Assembly (NCBI RefSeq): GCF_000764305.2
Contig: NW_025930409.1
Location: 125,130-189,129 of the forward strand
Length of the DNA stretch: 64,000 nt
Reading direction: 5' to 3'
Origin: Hyalella azteca
Lineage: Eukaryota; Arthropoda; Malacostraca; Amphipoda; Hyalellidae
The position numbers and the translations under genes are program-made. Position 1 is the first letter of the stretch; the number at the start of each line of letters is the position of its first letter. The notes under the pieces were generated by a model that saw only the letters and a program-made list of their open reading frames with translations, searched no databases and was not told where the DNA came from. Below, one piece after another: positions 11,206 to 22,008 of the stretch.

Positions 11206-11755
11206 ATGAGGCAGGATGAAGTGATGCAGGGAGCATGAGGAAAATTCTAATTAATTATTTCTGGGAAATTTTAAAGCAACGTCAGTTAAGGTGAAAGACG
11301 AGGAGACCATTTTTTTGCAACGCAGTTAAAAAGAATGAAAAAAGTATGGAGTTTCCGTTGTAATTAGACGAAAAATGAAAAAGATATTCTTGGCAAATAA
11401 CGAATTACCCGAACCAGATTAATTGTAAGATGATCTCAAGAAACAAACTGAAAGAGTCATATTTAAGCGCATTACAATAATTATTCTTCGCATTTCCTCT
11501 CAGAATAAGTTTTAAAAACTATCACGCAAGTAGTTTCAGCTCCTTGCCAAGCCTGACACACCACCGCAAATATTTCAATTCGACGGCCCTCTTTGAATAA
11601 TATTTGAAAGTGTCTTGCGCGGCAACATGGTCAGCGTCTCAATGGAATGGCGTCTCAGGAACCACGCTGCCGAGAAAAGCAAATGAATCAACATCACACG
11701 CAATACGGCCGGCACTCCATCCGAGTCCTAACATTAGACCCCTGAACCCTGTCAC

Positions 11756-11898
11756 CTGGAAGCCATAAGTTCATCTGAGTACGATCTATGAACCACAAAG
11801 CGTTCTTTGAGCCGTCGAGGCGCCGGTCAGCTTCCTGCATGACTTCCTGGAAACTGACGATCCCTCGTGAGGAGATTTTCCCCGCGCTGTCTTGCTGA
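11756..11898 (-). CDS. Candidate internal exon, product unknown
   Basis: The minus strand is open for 73 codons (11915-11694). A strong donor CTTCCAG/GTGACA lies at 11756/11755 and possible acceptors (ATTCCAG or AGTCAG) at 11898 or 11894, giving an exon near 143 bp. The encoded peptide, including SFQEVMQEADRRLDG and NALWFIDRTQMNLW, reads as an amphipathic helix followed by a beta strand. This order is loosely like the start of a GAF domain, but that is a guess from pattern and not a recognised match. There is no ATG-initiated long frame, so simple frame searches miss it. It could be the upstream neighbour of the minus-strand segments at 11.1 kb and 9.3-8.4 kb. Confidence 0.3.
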
Positions 11899-11932
11899 CT
11901 GGAATGCCACGCACAAGCATCAATTCAGGGAA

Positions 11933-12066
11933 GTAGTCAGTAGAAATTAAGCTGGCAACTTCAATAGTCAGTAGAAATTCAAGCTGGCAATAGTCAGTAG
12001 AAATTCAAGCTGGCAATAGTCAGTAGAAATTCAAGCTGGCAATAGTCAGTAGAAATCAAGCTGGCA
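11933..12066. repeat. 26-bp minisatellite, about 5 copies
   Basis: The unit is CAATAGTCAGTAGAAATTCA plus AGCTGG. Inner copies are identical. The first has an insertion (GGCAACTTCAATAG) and the last a 1-bp deletion, so the edges are more decayed than the core. Confidence 0.9.
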
Positions 12067-13627
12067 TTAAGTTTGGAAACGTGCATCAAACATTTTTTCA
12101 CGAGAAATTCGGTTTTCTTTACGAAGCGAACAATCGTGTAGAAAGAATTTGTTCAAAAATCAAACCGATAAAAAAAACGACGACTTTCTTCAGCTGTTGA
12201 ACTTGTTCAAATATTTCTAAATGTTGTTTTAAATAATTATTGAAATTGTGCATGTTCGATTGCGCAATCGATGATACAGAGCCGATCATCGACTTTTTCG
12301 GAGGGCTTATGTGAGTGTATGGCAGCGTGAATAAATTTTGCTTACAAAACGAATTGCATTCAAATAGCCAATGACGAGAGCGCTAATAGAAAGCTATGTC
12401 CTCTCTTAATACTAAGTTTCTGGCTATATATAGGCACACTGAGTCACATTAGATAATACATAATGACAAATAAACCAAGCTAAATTTTAGTCGCGGCACA
12501 AGTTTTTGTTTCAGATGTCGGAAGCTAGCCGAGATGCCGCGAATACCACACAGGTGTCGAGACGCAGACCGAATTTGGCATTCCGCGCAGCCTCAGGCTG
12601 TCATTAGTCACGCGGAAAGGCCGCAATACTGACTTCTTTTCAGATTTGAAACATGGAACTTCCTTAAGCCCAGAGTTCGTAGATTAAAAAATCATTTTTG
12701 AAGGAAAAGAAGTAACCGGAAGTAACTGGGAGCCATTTATTTCGTCGAAAACTGCTATAAATATTCCCTATATGATCATTATTCTCAATTTCTTCGTTCA
12801 ACTTTTTAAGCTTTGGACCTTTGGTTGATGGAAAACATATGGTATATCGACAAGCTGCAAAAAGCCTAAAATTAGCCTCGAAATGATGAAATTTCTGAGA
12901 AGAAAGAAGTAGCCCAACAATCATATTAAACGAATACAAACGAATAAAGAATGAAAAGAATCATTTAAGCAGCATCGGTGCTTGTCCGCTTGTTCACTAT
13001 GCAGTGCCAGGCAGCACGAGAGAAGCTGAAAGAAACAATATGCAAGAGACCAATCATCCCTGGTACAGACACCCGCATGTCTAGCCCTACAGACTCGGTA
13101 GGGGTTACCCATTGCTCTACACTATAAATAATAAATGGGTCATATGGCCCATATAGGGACACAATTTCTGCACTCTCTTGTGCCTTATCAAACTGAGTCT
13201 ACCAAACACAAAATGTGCGTCACTTTTTAGACAAGGTATCTTCATTACTCGGAATGTACTCAGCCCATCCACATTATTAGTAGCAATGTGAGTAGATTGC
13301 TTGGCAGCCAGTGCGATCTGATGGCATTTCTTTCCCCGCCATGGATACTCTAACATGTGCAGCGTCGTCTCGGTCATCTAGACATTATTTTGTTCCCATA
13401 GAGCTGTTTCAATGCATTATTCATTGCATCTTTCAATGCATCAATAATTTTACATGTTGTGCAAATACTCACCAGATCTGCAAAGCCTGACGATCAATTG
13501 AATGGTTTTCATTTCAGTCTTCTAAATCTAGCGTACCTCCACTTCAACACATGCAGCGTGTTTGCTGATCTACATATCTAATTTTTTGCTCACGTTATAT
13601 GTAGGGCGTTTTTCCTGTTGATCGACT
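12067..13627. other. No gene seen
   Basis: Mixed AT-rich DNA. Several overlapping minus-strand frames between 12664 and 13377 reach at most 91 codons, overlap each other in different frames and show no motif. Confidence 0.4.
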
Positions 13628-13925
13628 GCGCCGTATAGACCGTTCAGCGCCGGCATAGCGCCACATTCGGGCAGTCCAGCGCCGGTATTTAACTCAGCAG
13701 TGCTCCGTATTCAACTCAGCAGTTCGCCGTATTCAGACCAGCAGTGCGCCAGTATACAGCTAAGAAATGTGTCGTATTTGGACCGTCCTACACCGGTATA
13801 TCGCTAAACACTGCACCGTATTTTGACCGTTACGAGCAGGTGTATCGCTAAGCAGTGCGCCATATGTACCGTCCAGCACCGGTATATCGAAAGCAGTGCA
13901 CCGTATGAACCGTCCAGCACGCCGC
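13628..13925. repeat. Degenerate ~42-bp GC-rich minisatellite
   Basis: Repeating core ACCGTCCAGCACCGGTATA then TCGCTAAGCAGTGCGCCGTAT with many substitutions and indels, about six to seven copies. It sits immediately before the trinucleotide run at 14026, within a generally GC-rich 450-bp stretch. Confidence 0.75.
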
Positions 13926-14025
13926 ATTTGCACCCATGTTGGCACAGCAGCACAGCCTTCCAGCTGGCCGGACGACCAGCCGCCTGTTGCACGTCGCACT
14001 CCCACATCCGCTTTAAGACCTCAAC

Positions 14026-14079
14026 CTCCACCTCCGCCGCTGCTGCTGCCGCCGCCGCTGCTGCTGCTGCTGCTGCCTC
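14026..14079. repeat. Mixed CCG/CTG trinucleotide run
   Basis: About 50 bp of interrupted (CTG)/(CCG) triplets. Because every unit is three bases with no stop, all frames are open across it, reading as poly-Ala, poly-Leu/Pro or poly-Ala on the other strand. The frames of 68-111 codons around it therefore do not by themselves imply a gene. Confidence 0.85.
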
Positions 14080-14159
14080 TTTCTTCAATGCACCTTCATT
14101 GATCTGGAGGCTTTTTTGTGCCACTGATATCGCGAGTGCTTGCGCGATACGCCAATGAT

Positions 14160-17100
14160 TACGGCGTAGGTGGGTACTACTTGCGTCGAGATTATAAATA
14201 TATTGCCTGAAGATTATAAATATATTGACATATGATATTAAGCATACGTAAAATTCAGGAAAATGGCTTAAATGTTGTCCAAATTGAGACTTACAGTTTG
14301 CCTAGTTTTCTAACATAGTCATTCCGGACCAGTTTGACCCTGCAAAAGGTCGTATCAGTGCCCTGTGCAGCAAGTGAGTCAATTTTAGGACTGTATGACT
14401 CATCCATTCGGTTGAGTATCAAGGGCCCGAATGTCAATAAGAACTTTTCAAAAAGACGACATTATTCGAGGGGGCGGGAGGGTTAAGAGTGCGGTCACTG
14501 AACTTACAATTCTGTTAATATTGTTGAAGCAAATGCAATAAAAATGGATATAGTATCCATTTTATTAGGCGAGATAGAACCAACGTAATGCAAGCGAATA
14601 AAAAGTGGAGCTTAAAAAAATCAATTTCCCGCGCCTAGCGATGCATAATCTTATGACGCTGTTTGCCATCAAATCTAAAGTCAGTGTCAGGGCCGTATTT
14701 CTTAAGTCAGCTATTAAAGAAAAGTTAAAGTGGATCTCAACTAGATATTTGTCAAGAAATTTCAGAATTTGTTCGTTCCAGGATCTCGAGTTTAGATGGT
14801 GCTCGTTCTAATGCATGGTATATTTTTCACATTGAAATAAGCTCACATGTAAAAATTCTGCCGACGGTGGCCCAGATTACGGAAAGTTTCCTGTGTGCTG
14901 CTGTACCAGCTTCAACACTTCAACAATCACCCAAACTCAAGCTAAGCAAACAACCTCAAATTTGTCAGATTTAAGCGCTTATTTATAAATAATTTTTCAC
15001 ACTATTATCTTTCACTATCACTTTTGGGCATTACTCTTCAAAAAAGTGTGCTCAACTTTTGATGCTGCAGTCCAAAATCTACTTACCTATTTATTTCTGT
15101 AAATGAAAAAATGTATAAATAAATAAAAAAATTTGTGAAGGTGTGCCGTACAAGCCTGAGCTCCCCGTAGCCGAGACCCAGACGTACTGTATATAGCACG
15201 GCAAATTTTATGGCCAAGCCCCGCAAAAAGGAGGCCCTAACACTAAATTTACAGTGGTCGCTGTGAAGGTAAAACCCCTAAGTGCCTGGCAAAGAAGGCA
15301 GGAGACAGCAGGTATATGTACGGTATATACTCAGCCTGTATATACTCGTATATACAGGCTGATGACCTGGACCTGATATTAAGGAGCTATATTTATTAAA
15401 TAACAACATCTACAAAATTGTGAAGCTTCAGATGGCTGAAACCCTCCCAAAAGTTACATAGCTGAATGAATATAAATAAGTTTCAGAATATAAATAAGTA
15501 CTAAATACTTCCATTTTACTATAGCAAACCACGAACCCCTTCCATTCTTAGTTCCATTTAACTCGGAGAGCAGCGTTTGATATTCAAAAATCACAGCAGG
15601 ATTGATGGACACGAAAAAATGTATACATTCAATATCGTTTACCATTTGATTAAATTAAGTGCCTGCACAGCCCTATAATGATCGCGAGCATAACGTTCAT
15701 CAGAAGATACCTCGGGGAGAACTAAACTATAATTAAGTGAGGAAGTAATATTATACAGTAAATCAAAATAACACTGTAATGGAAACAAATTTGATTACCT
15801 GCAGCAAGATTTACGAATAAAATGTCATAAAATGTTCGTTTTATAAATTCAGTATACATAATTTTTAAAAAACCCTTCATCCCTCCAAGCAAAAAACGTT
15901 GAAACAACATCGATTACGAGCCGATTTATTTTAAACATTAAATCAACGCCTGGTGAAAATTGATTCGTATAAAACGGGGAAAATATCAATTTAATTTAAG
16001 TCACGTGTTCCACTAACGACGTTGTTTTCCTCCTAAAATGAACTAGCGGGCGGCACTCCAGCACCGCTCGTTAGACAGCGCAGCTAGAATAGATCGAGCC
16101 AGGAGAATTATTCTTCAAATTCAGAGCGAACTAAATGGACTCTCTTTAACAACAGTGACAGCATTGACATAAAGTAATTGCACAGGAAAAGAACAGGGTT
16201 TAAAGTTTATTGACTTCATATTGATCTAAAACTAAAATACCTGAAATACGTATCGTCTCAAATTTCATTCTCGATGCGCATTCTCGAACAAGATGATAAA
16301 TTTCAATTTCGATGTGTGTGATACTATTGAACTAGATCATTATTTTTCTATCACATAACCCTTCTTTAGTTTATGAACTAAATGATGAGCCTTGTTGGCA
16401 CTTTGCTTTTTTGGTAAAAAGTATTCCTGACTTCGAGTTATAAAGAATGTCAATGCTACATCCACAGTCAAATAATACAATATGTACGTTTTGCAGCAAC
16501 TTCTAAGAAAATTTAAACCAAATTCTGCATTCGTTAAAAAATGATGACGACCAGATAATGCAGAACTTCACACATATGTTCCAAAATCGTTCATTTCTGT
16601 AATAACCGTTCTAACCCGTTCACATTTGTTCGAAAATTTACGCTTTACTTTATTATTCTAATTCAAGAGGTGCTTCCTTCCAAAGTTGTAGTGAATCTTC
16701 TTCAATCATAGAAATTACATCAGCGATTTTAGTTTTTCATTTCATGAATGTAAGTAGTGAGAGTGGCGCTGGATCGTCCGCATTCAAACATCCTGCGGAT
16801 CTCAGAAAGACATCGATGGCGAAGTCGAGAGCCCGCCGATTTGTTGCAAAATTAACCGCCTTCGACTAATTGAGGCTTTTGTTCGTTATCGGCAGACTCG
16901 CCTTTGCGTCCAAGGAAGTCAGCCTCTAGAGACCAATTGTCGGGAAAATGCGAAGGCCACCAGATAGTGGGACCAAAAACTCGCAACTTCGAGCCGTTTC
17001 CGGAACGCGAAGTTGTACAAGCCGAAGCTGCAACAATGGAAACTTACACATCGGTATTACGGTTCAATCATTCTCTTGTTGAACGAACGTATTAGTTCCT

Positions 17101-17802
17101 CGCACAATAGAGGAGTATTTTCTGCCTGAATTGTGAAGTAATATGTACGACGTGGTTTTTAAGTGTTTTGAGGGAATATTCCGAGGACATAATATAAGCA
17201 GCAAGAGGAAGAACCAAAAAATAACTGAGAACGGATCAACATAGAACCTTGATTTTCTTTTCGAGTAATTGGTATAACCACGTCACCAAGAAAAAAAAGG
17301 GAAGGAATCATGAGGAACCAAACAAGAGAGAAAATCCGAAAGCACTTCTTGTGCTCGTGACACTCCTTTCATTAATTCTAGATCCCATTAACTTTTTTGA
17401 GAAAGTAAATTGATTAAATTGACAACATTCACAGTTTATATAGCCTCGATGCACGAGTCCCACATGTATTGATCTGTAATGAGAACTAACTGTCAAATAC
17501 AAACTCTCGTCAATCAGCGTTGAGGCTTGAATATCAGTGCAGAATCACCCCTTAGAAAAAAAACATCTTTGGCGAGAGCAGAAAAAAGTGATTTCAATTT
17601 TCATACTTGATTGGGCATAATAGAGGCGTGTGATAGCAATCAGTTCTCGTGAGCGTGATTCTAGACATGATTGAAATGAAGGTATTTCTTTTCAGATATT
17701 ATTGCCATTGAAAAAAAGTAACGCTAAATGCTACGTTTAGACCCATATTTCGTAGTTCATGGCAACTAAATTCTTGAAGCATTCAAAATATCTTTAAAAC
17801 AT
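14160..17802. other. No gene seen; one hairpin inside
   Basis: AT-rich sequence with no open frame above about 70 codons. The block 15130-15320 is GC-richer and has short open segments but no convincing exon structure. A compact hairpin at 15331-15362 is listed separately. Confidence 0.4.
15331..15362. other. Perfect 14-bp inverted repeat with 4-nt loop
   Basis: TCAGCCTGTATATA at 15331-15344 is followed by CTCG and then its exact reverse complement at 15349-15362. It would form a strong cruciform or RNA hairpin. No neighbouring element explains it. Confidence 0.8.
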
Positions 17803-17969
17803 CGTAAAAATTTGTGGATGTGACGCCATAAAAATGTGTCACATGATGTGGCGCCATAAAAATTTGTGGATGCGACGCCGTAAAAATGTGACACAGGATG
17901 TGACACCATAAAAATTTGTGGATGTGAAGCCGTAAAAATGTGACACAGTATGTGTCACCATAAAAATGC
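17803..17969. repeat. 52-bp minisatellite, about 3 copies
   Basis: The unit has two related halves: CATAAAAATTTGTGGATGTG with ACGCCGTAAAAATGTGACAC, then AGGATGTGACAC. Both halves contain (C)GTAAAAATGTG-like cores, so the 52-mer probably grew from a shorter ~26-bp repeat. The open minus-strand frame over it follows from repeat structure. Confidence 0.85.
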
Positions 17970-20391
17970 ATTGCTTAGCGCACAGCGAGATTACGTTTAG
18001 TTTTCATTATAGCAACATAATGTACGGGGAAGGGATAAATATCTGAGTAGTTCTGAAGGGGACTGAGGACTTAAAATGTGCTAAATTATATGCCAAACAC
18101 GCAGAGGGCCTTTAAGTCGGAGCTTCGCTCAAAGTTCGAGATCAGCATACATTACACGGCGAAATTTCTTCAGTACCAGTACGTGTATATTCTATACTTG
18201 TTCCCCTTAGCTGACTAAATACGGCTTGAAATTTATATTAAATTCACAGAAATCGTTTGTTATCACTGAAGGGATTTTTTAACGAGTCATTGGAAAAATT
18301 ATTCGACATATGATCCGCACCTTATTTATTGCATCTAATAACCCCCTCATCGTCTTCGTTGAACAATTTCTCTCATAAGCGCATATTTTTTCAATTCTTT
18401 TTATTTCATGTTGACGTTCCCTGAATATGCATCCAACGCAGAGTACAAGCATTGAAAATGTATTCCTCCGAACGAGCTTCAGAAGTTTTCACTTCGAGCT
18501 ACGATAGAAACTCAAACTTGATCGTGTTGCATCGGTAAGACGCTCTTGGAACTTAGTGCCAGTAAGTTTACGATGTAAAACTTGGTGGCAATACCAGTGG
18601 CTTAGCAGCAAGAAGCTGCAAGAGATCCAGTTGTCGAAACCCAATCCCTCTCCGTATGGCCGAACCGCGTAAAGAGGTTCGGAAATTTTGGTCTTAAAAT
18701 TTGCTTTGTTCTAATCGAAATGGCCGAGTGCCGAGTGTAATAAATAATTGTCATGCGTACAATCCCTTATCCTACATAAATCATCAAAATACTTTCTCCG
18801 TTCCCACAAGCTATTAATTGTGTTCCTCTATTCTCAAAACCAACTTTACAATGTGAACAACCGAAGGACTCGAAGACGAGAACATCGTAAGTCCTCGAAA
18901 TACACCAGTGTGACCAACCTATAAAAAATTTCCTGTAAACCGCCCATTTATAGAAATTTTCCTATAAACCCATTGTCCAAAAACAATGAACAAAGGACTT
19001 CCCACTTCATCAACAATGATGAATAAATGAATAGCAACATACACTTCCGTGACAAAGAAAACTACATGCCGTCATTTGGTATTTTGCACTTAAAAAAACA
19101 GAGACGATCCAAACTCCGGAGGAGAAAGGCGCCAAAGATGAGAAGATTTGCCAAGAAAGGCTCCTTTCACGACCACTTTTGGCTGCAGAAATGAGGTGTT
19201 TACTTTCACGACGGGCACCAGGGAAGCAATGATTTGGGGTTATTGCAAGCGTTGTTTCAACGAAACCTATAGCCAATAACCCGCCATTCCAGTCGTATCC
19301 GAGCCGAATAAAAAAAAAGTGATCATGTATAAGAAATTACTACAATTTACATGCTTACAGAAGTCATATGCAAAAATCATGGTTCAGTGAATCATGTTTA
19401 TTGTATCACGTTTAAGAAATATTCCAGTGCAATACCATGTAGTAGAGTGCAGGAAAAGGAGCATTATGTATAGTCACAATAATATAAGGACATGAAAGAG
19501 CAAGAGAACCGAAGCGTTACTTAGGAAAAAAATTTATTCTTGTAAGTGCCACACAAATATACTCTTTAAATACAATAGAAAAAATATAAGTAAATTAAAT
19601 TCGAATCTCTTCATTCAACACATCACTAATAATCTTAAGCAAACTGGTCTCAGCCTGGAAGGAAATTTCATATGTTATGCCATAATGCCGTTACTTGCCA
19701 CATGATGTGGGGAGAACAAATTTTCTTTCGATAAAATAGTAAAGATTGCATTGCAGATGCGGCCACTAACCATAGCTATTCACGAACACGGTTATTCAAC
19801 CTGAGTTACATCAGAACCCATGCAAAAATTCTACTATTAATTTTGTTTTTTTTTTATATAATTTCATGGAAGCCAAAATTTAGACAATACTTTTCAGCCA
19901 AAGGTCAACTAAAATTTTGCAAATTTTTGGTCATTAATTTTAACAATCCTTATGTAAAGAAAATGTCAACTTTTTCGCAAAAGAAATGCCAAGTTATAAC
20001 AAATTAGTTAGTGACAAGTTTTTAAACAGCCCAACAACAAATATGCTAAATAACCCATACGATAGTATTATAATTATACTAAATATATTATACTAATAAA
20101 TGTGCAAAATATACTAATATACATACCAACTAAATTCTTATTGTAGGACAAACTCGTCCAAGATAATTTCTATTAAGGATTAGATTCGTGTATTGTACGA
20201 CACTGCGATGCATGGTACTGGGCTCAAGTAGATGTCTATCGAAATTAAGCCACTCAGGAATCATTCGAAATCTTAAGAATTTATCATTCATTCATTGCAA
20301 TGATTAAAATTAGAGCATCACCCCAAATAAAATAAAAATGGGTTCTAAGTCTCCAAACGCGTGTTAGAATTAAATACAATCAGAACTCGCA
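17970..20391. other. No gene seen
   Basis: AT-rich, with no recognisable element. A GC-richer patch near 18540-18680 has weak tRNA-like hints but no clear A or B box. An 88-codon minus frame at 19276-19010 is unrecognised. Confidence 0.4.
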
Positions 20392-20598
20392 GTGCTAGTA
20401 GCCCTATTTAATCAACGAAAAAGTTTCCCTTGTAATTTGAACCACGCTTGCATTTTACGCAACCAAACAATGAGCGATTGTATCGTCGCTGGCAACGTGC
20501 ACAAAAGTCGTAAAGAAGGAGCGCTGTTGGCGCTGCCGGAAGATCACGCAAAAATCCTAAAAAGTGAGCATGTAAAGCATTTGGCGGCGCGGCTCTGA
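20392..20598 (+). CDS. Weak candidate frame next to the 105-bp array, product unknown
   Basis: A 68-codon frame (the first codon may be GTG, with ATG only at codon 27). Its second half, MSDCIVAGNVHKSRKEGALL followed by ALPEDHAKIL, has balanced composition and lies in a GC-richer patch just before the tandem array. No domain is recognised and no splice signals are decisive. It may be chance. Confidence 0.15.
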   Translation: MLVALFNQRKSFPCNLNHACILRNQTMSDCIVAGNVHKSRKEGALLALPEDHAKILKSEHVKHLAARL

Positions 20599-20686
20599 AT
20601 TACCGGCTGCAGCGGAGACGTGGAGGAGCGTCCTGAGGATGAGCAACGATCATCGAGCGCTCCGAAATGGCGTGGCGCTCCAGAGG

Positions 20687-21735
20687 AACGTGACCGTAGA
20701 GAAAGAGGAAGTTCTTGAGGGCGTAACAGAGGATACGAAGAGGATGAACTTAATGGGGAGAGGCAGAGAAATGAAGCGTTAAGCTAGAGAGAACGTGACC
20801 ATAGAGAAAGAGGAAGTTCTTGAGGGCATAACAGAGGAGACGAAGACGACGAACTTAATGTGGAGAGGCAGAGAAATGAAGCGTTAAGCTAGAGAGAACG
20901 TGACCGTAGAGAAAGAGGAAGTTCTTGAGGGCGTAACAGAGGATACGAAGACGACGAACTTAATGTGGAGAGGCAGAGAAGTGAAGCGTTAAGCTAGAGA
21001 GAACGTGACCGTAGAGAAAGAGGAAGTTCTTGAGGGCGTAACAGAGGAGACGAAAGAGGATCATGAACTTAATGGGGAGAGGCAGAGGAATGAAGCGTAG
21101 AGCTTGAGAAGAACGTGACCGTAGAGAAAGAGGAAGTTCTTGGGGGAGTAACAGAGGATACGAAGAGGATAAACTCAAGTGGGAGAGGCAGAGAAATGGA
21201 GCATAGAGCTAGAGAAGAACGTTACCGTAGAGGAAGAGGAAGTTCTTGAGGGCGTAACAGGGGATACGAAGAGGATGAACTTAATGGGGAGAGGCAGAGA
21301 AATGAAGCGTTAAGCTAGAGAGAACGTGACCGTAGAGAAAGAGGAAGTTCTTGAGGATGGAACAGAAGATACGAAGAGGACGAACTCAATGGGGAGAGGC
21401 AGAGAAATGGAGCGTAGAGCTAAAGAGAACGTGACCGTAGAGAAAGAGGAAGTTCTTGAGGATGGAACAGAAGATACGAAGAGGACGAACTCAATGGGGA
21501 GAGGCAGAGAAATGAAGCGTAGAGCTTGAGAAGAACGTGACCGTATAGAAAGAGGAAGTTCTTGAGGGCGTAACAGAGGATACGAAGAGGACGAACTCAA
21601 TGGGGAGAGGCAGAGAAATGAAGCGTAGAGCTTGAGAAGAACGTGACCGTATAGAAAGAGGAAGTTCTTGAGGGCGTAACAGAGGATACGAAGAGGATGA
21701 ACTCAATGGGGAGAGGCAGAAGAATGGAGCGTGGC
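20687..21735. repeat. ~105-bp purine-rich satellite, ten units
   Basis: Units start at 20687, 20792, 20897, 21002, 21112, 21218, 21323, 21428, 21534 and 21640, so spacing is 105-106 bp with one of 110. Each has AACGTGACCGTAGAGAAAGA, GGAAGTTCTTGAGG, GGATACGAAGAGGA and GGGGAGAGGCAGAGAAATG. The plus strand is strongly purine-rich. Because 105 is a multiple of three, frames stay open for up to about 96 codons on both strands, reading on plus as EKEEVLEDGTEDTKR-type acidic repeats and on minus as Ser/Pro/Leu-rich repeats. The 106- and 110-bp units break those frames, which argues against selection for protein. Confidence 0.93.
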
Positions 21736-21863
21736 ACTCACATTTGAATCAAATTACATGACCATTAAAAATTAAAATTGCAGAAACGCAAAACTGAATG
21801 AAGCAAGATTATATTAAAGAGGAATGAAGGAAGCGATCTTATAAATGTGAGCGGGATTTACCT

Positions 21864-22008
21864 GGGCCCATATTTTCAAAAAAAGTGAAGAGATCATAAG
21901 TTCATCAGCCAATCATTGACGGCTTTTCAATCAAAATCCACCAATCATAGACAAGAAAATGGAGCGTAAATACTTACGTTCACTTAGCGAATTTTAAAAG
22001 TATGGCCC
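21864..22008 (-). mobile_element. MITE-like element, copy 1 (about 145 bp)
   Basis: The ends are inverted: GGGCCCATATTTTCAAAA at the left and, reverse-complemented, GGGCCATACTTTTAAAA at the right. The interior carries GATTGGTGGATTTT and GATTGGCTGATGAACTTA (minus-strand reading). The same order occurs at 32357-32497 in the opposite orientation with roughly 85% identity by eye, and more loosely at 58438-58606. There is no coding capacity. Terminal inverted repeats plus multiple dispersed copies are typical of non-autonomous DNA transposons. The superfamily is not determined because the target duplication is unclear. Confidence 0.7.

Noticed and set aside
13804..14158. Poly-alanine proteins on both strands
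   Set aside because: The run of GCN/CTG triplets is open in all frames and lies beside a degenerate minisatellite; no conserved flanking domain.
18540..18680. Possible tRNA-like sequence with GGCTTAGCAGC and a B-box-like GTTGTCGAAACCC
   Set aside because: The B box needs an inserted base and no stem pairing is visible.
20960..21706. Ser/Pro/Leu-rich and Glu/Lys-rich repeat proteins on both strands
   Set aside because: By-products of a 105-bp array; units of 106 and 110 bp break the frames, so no coding constraint.
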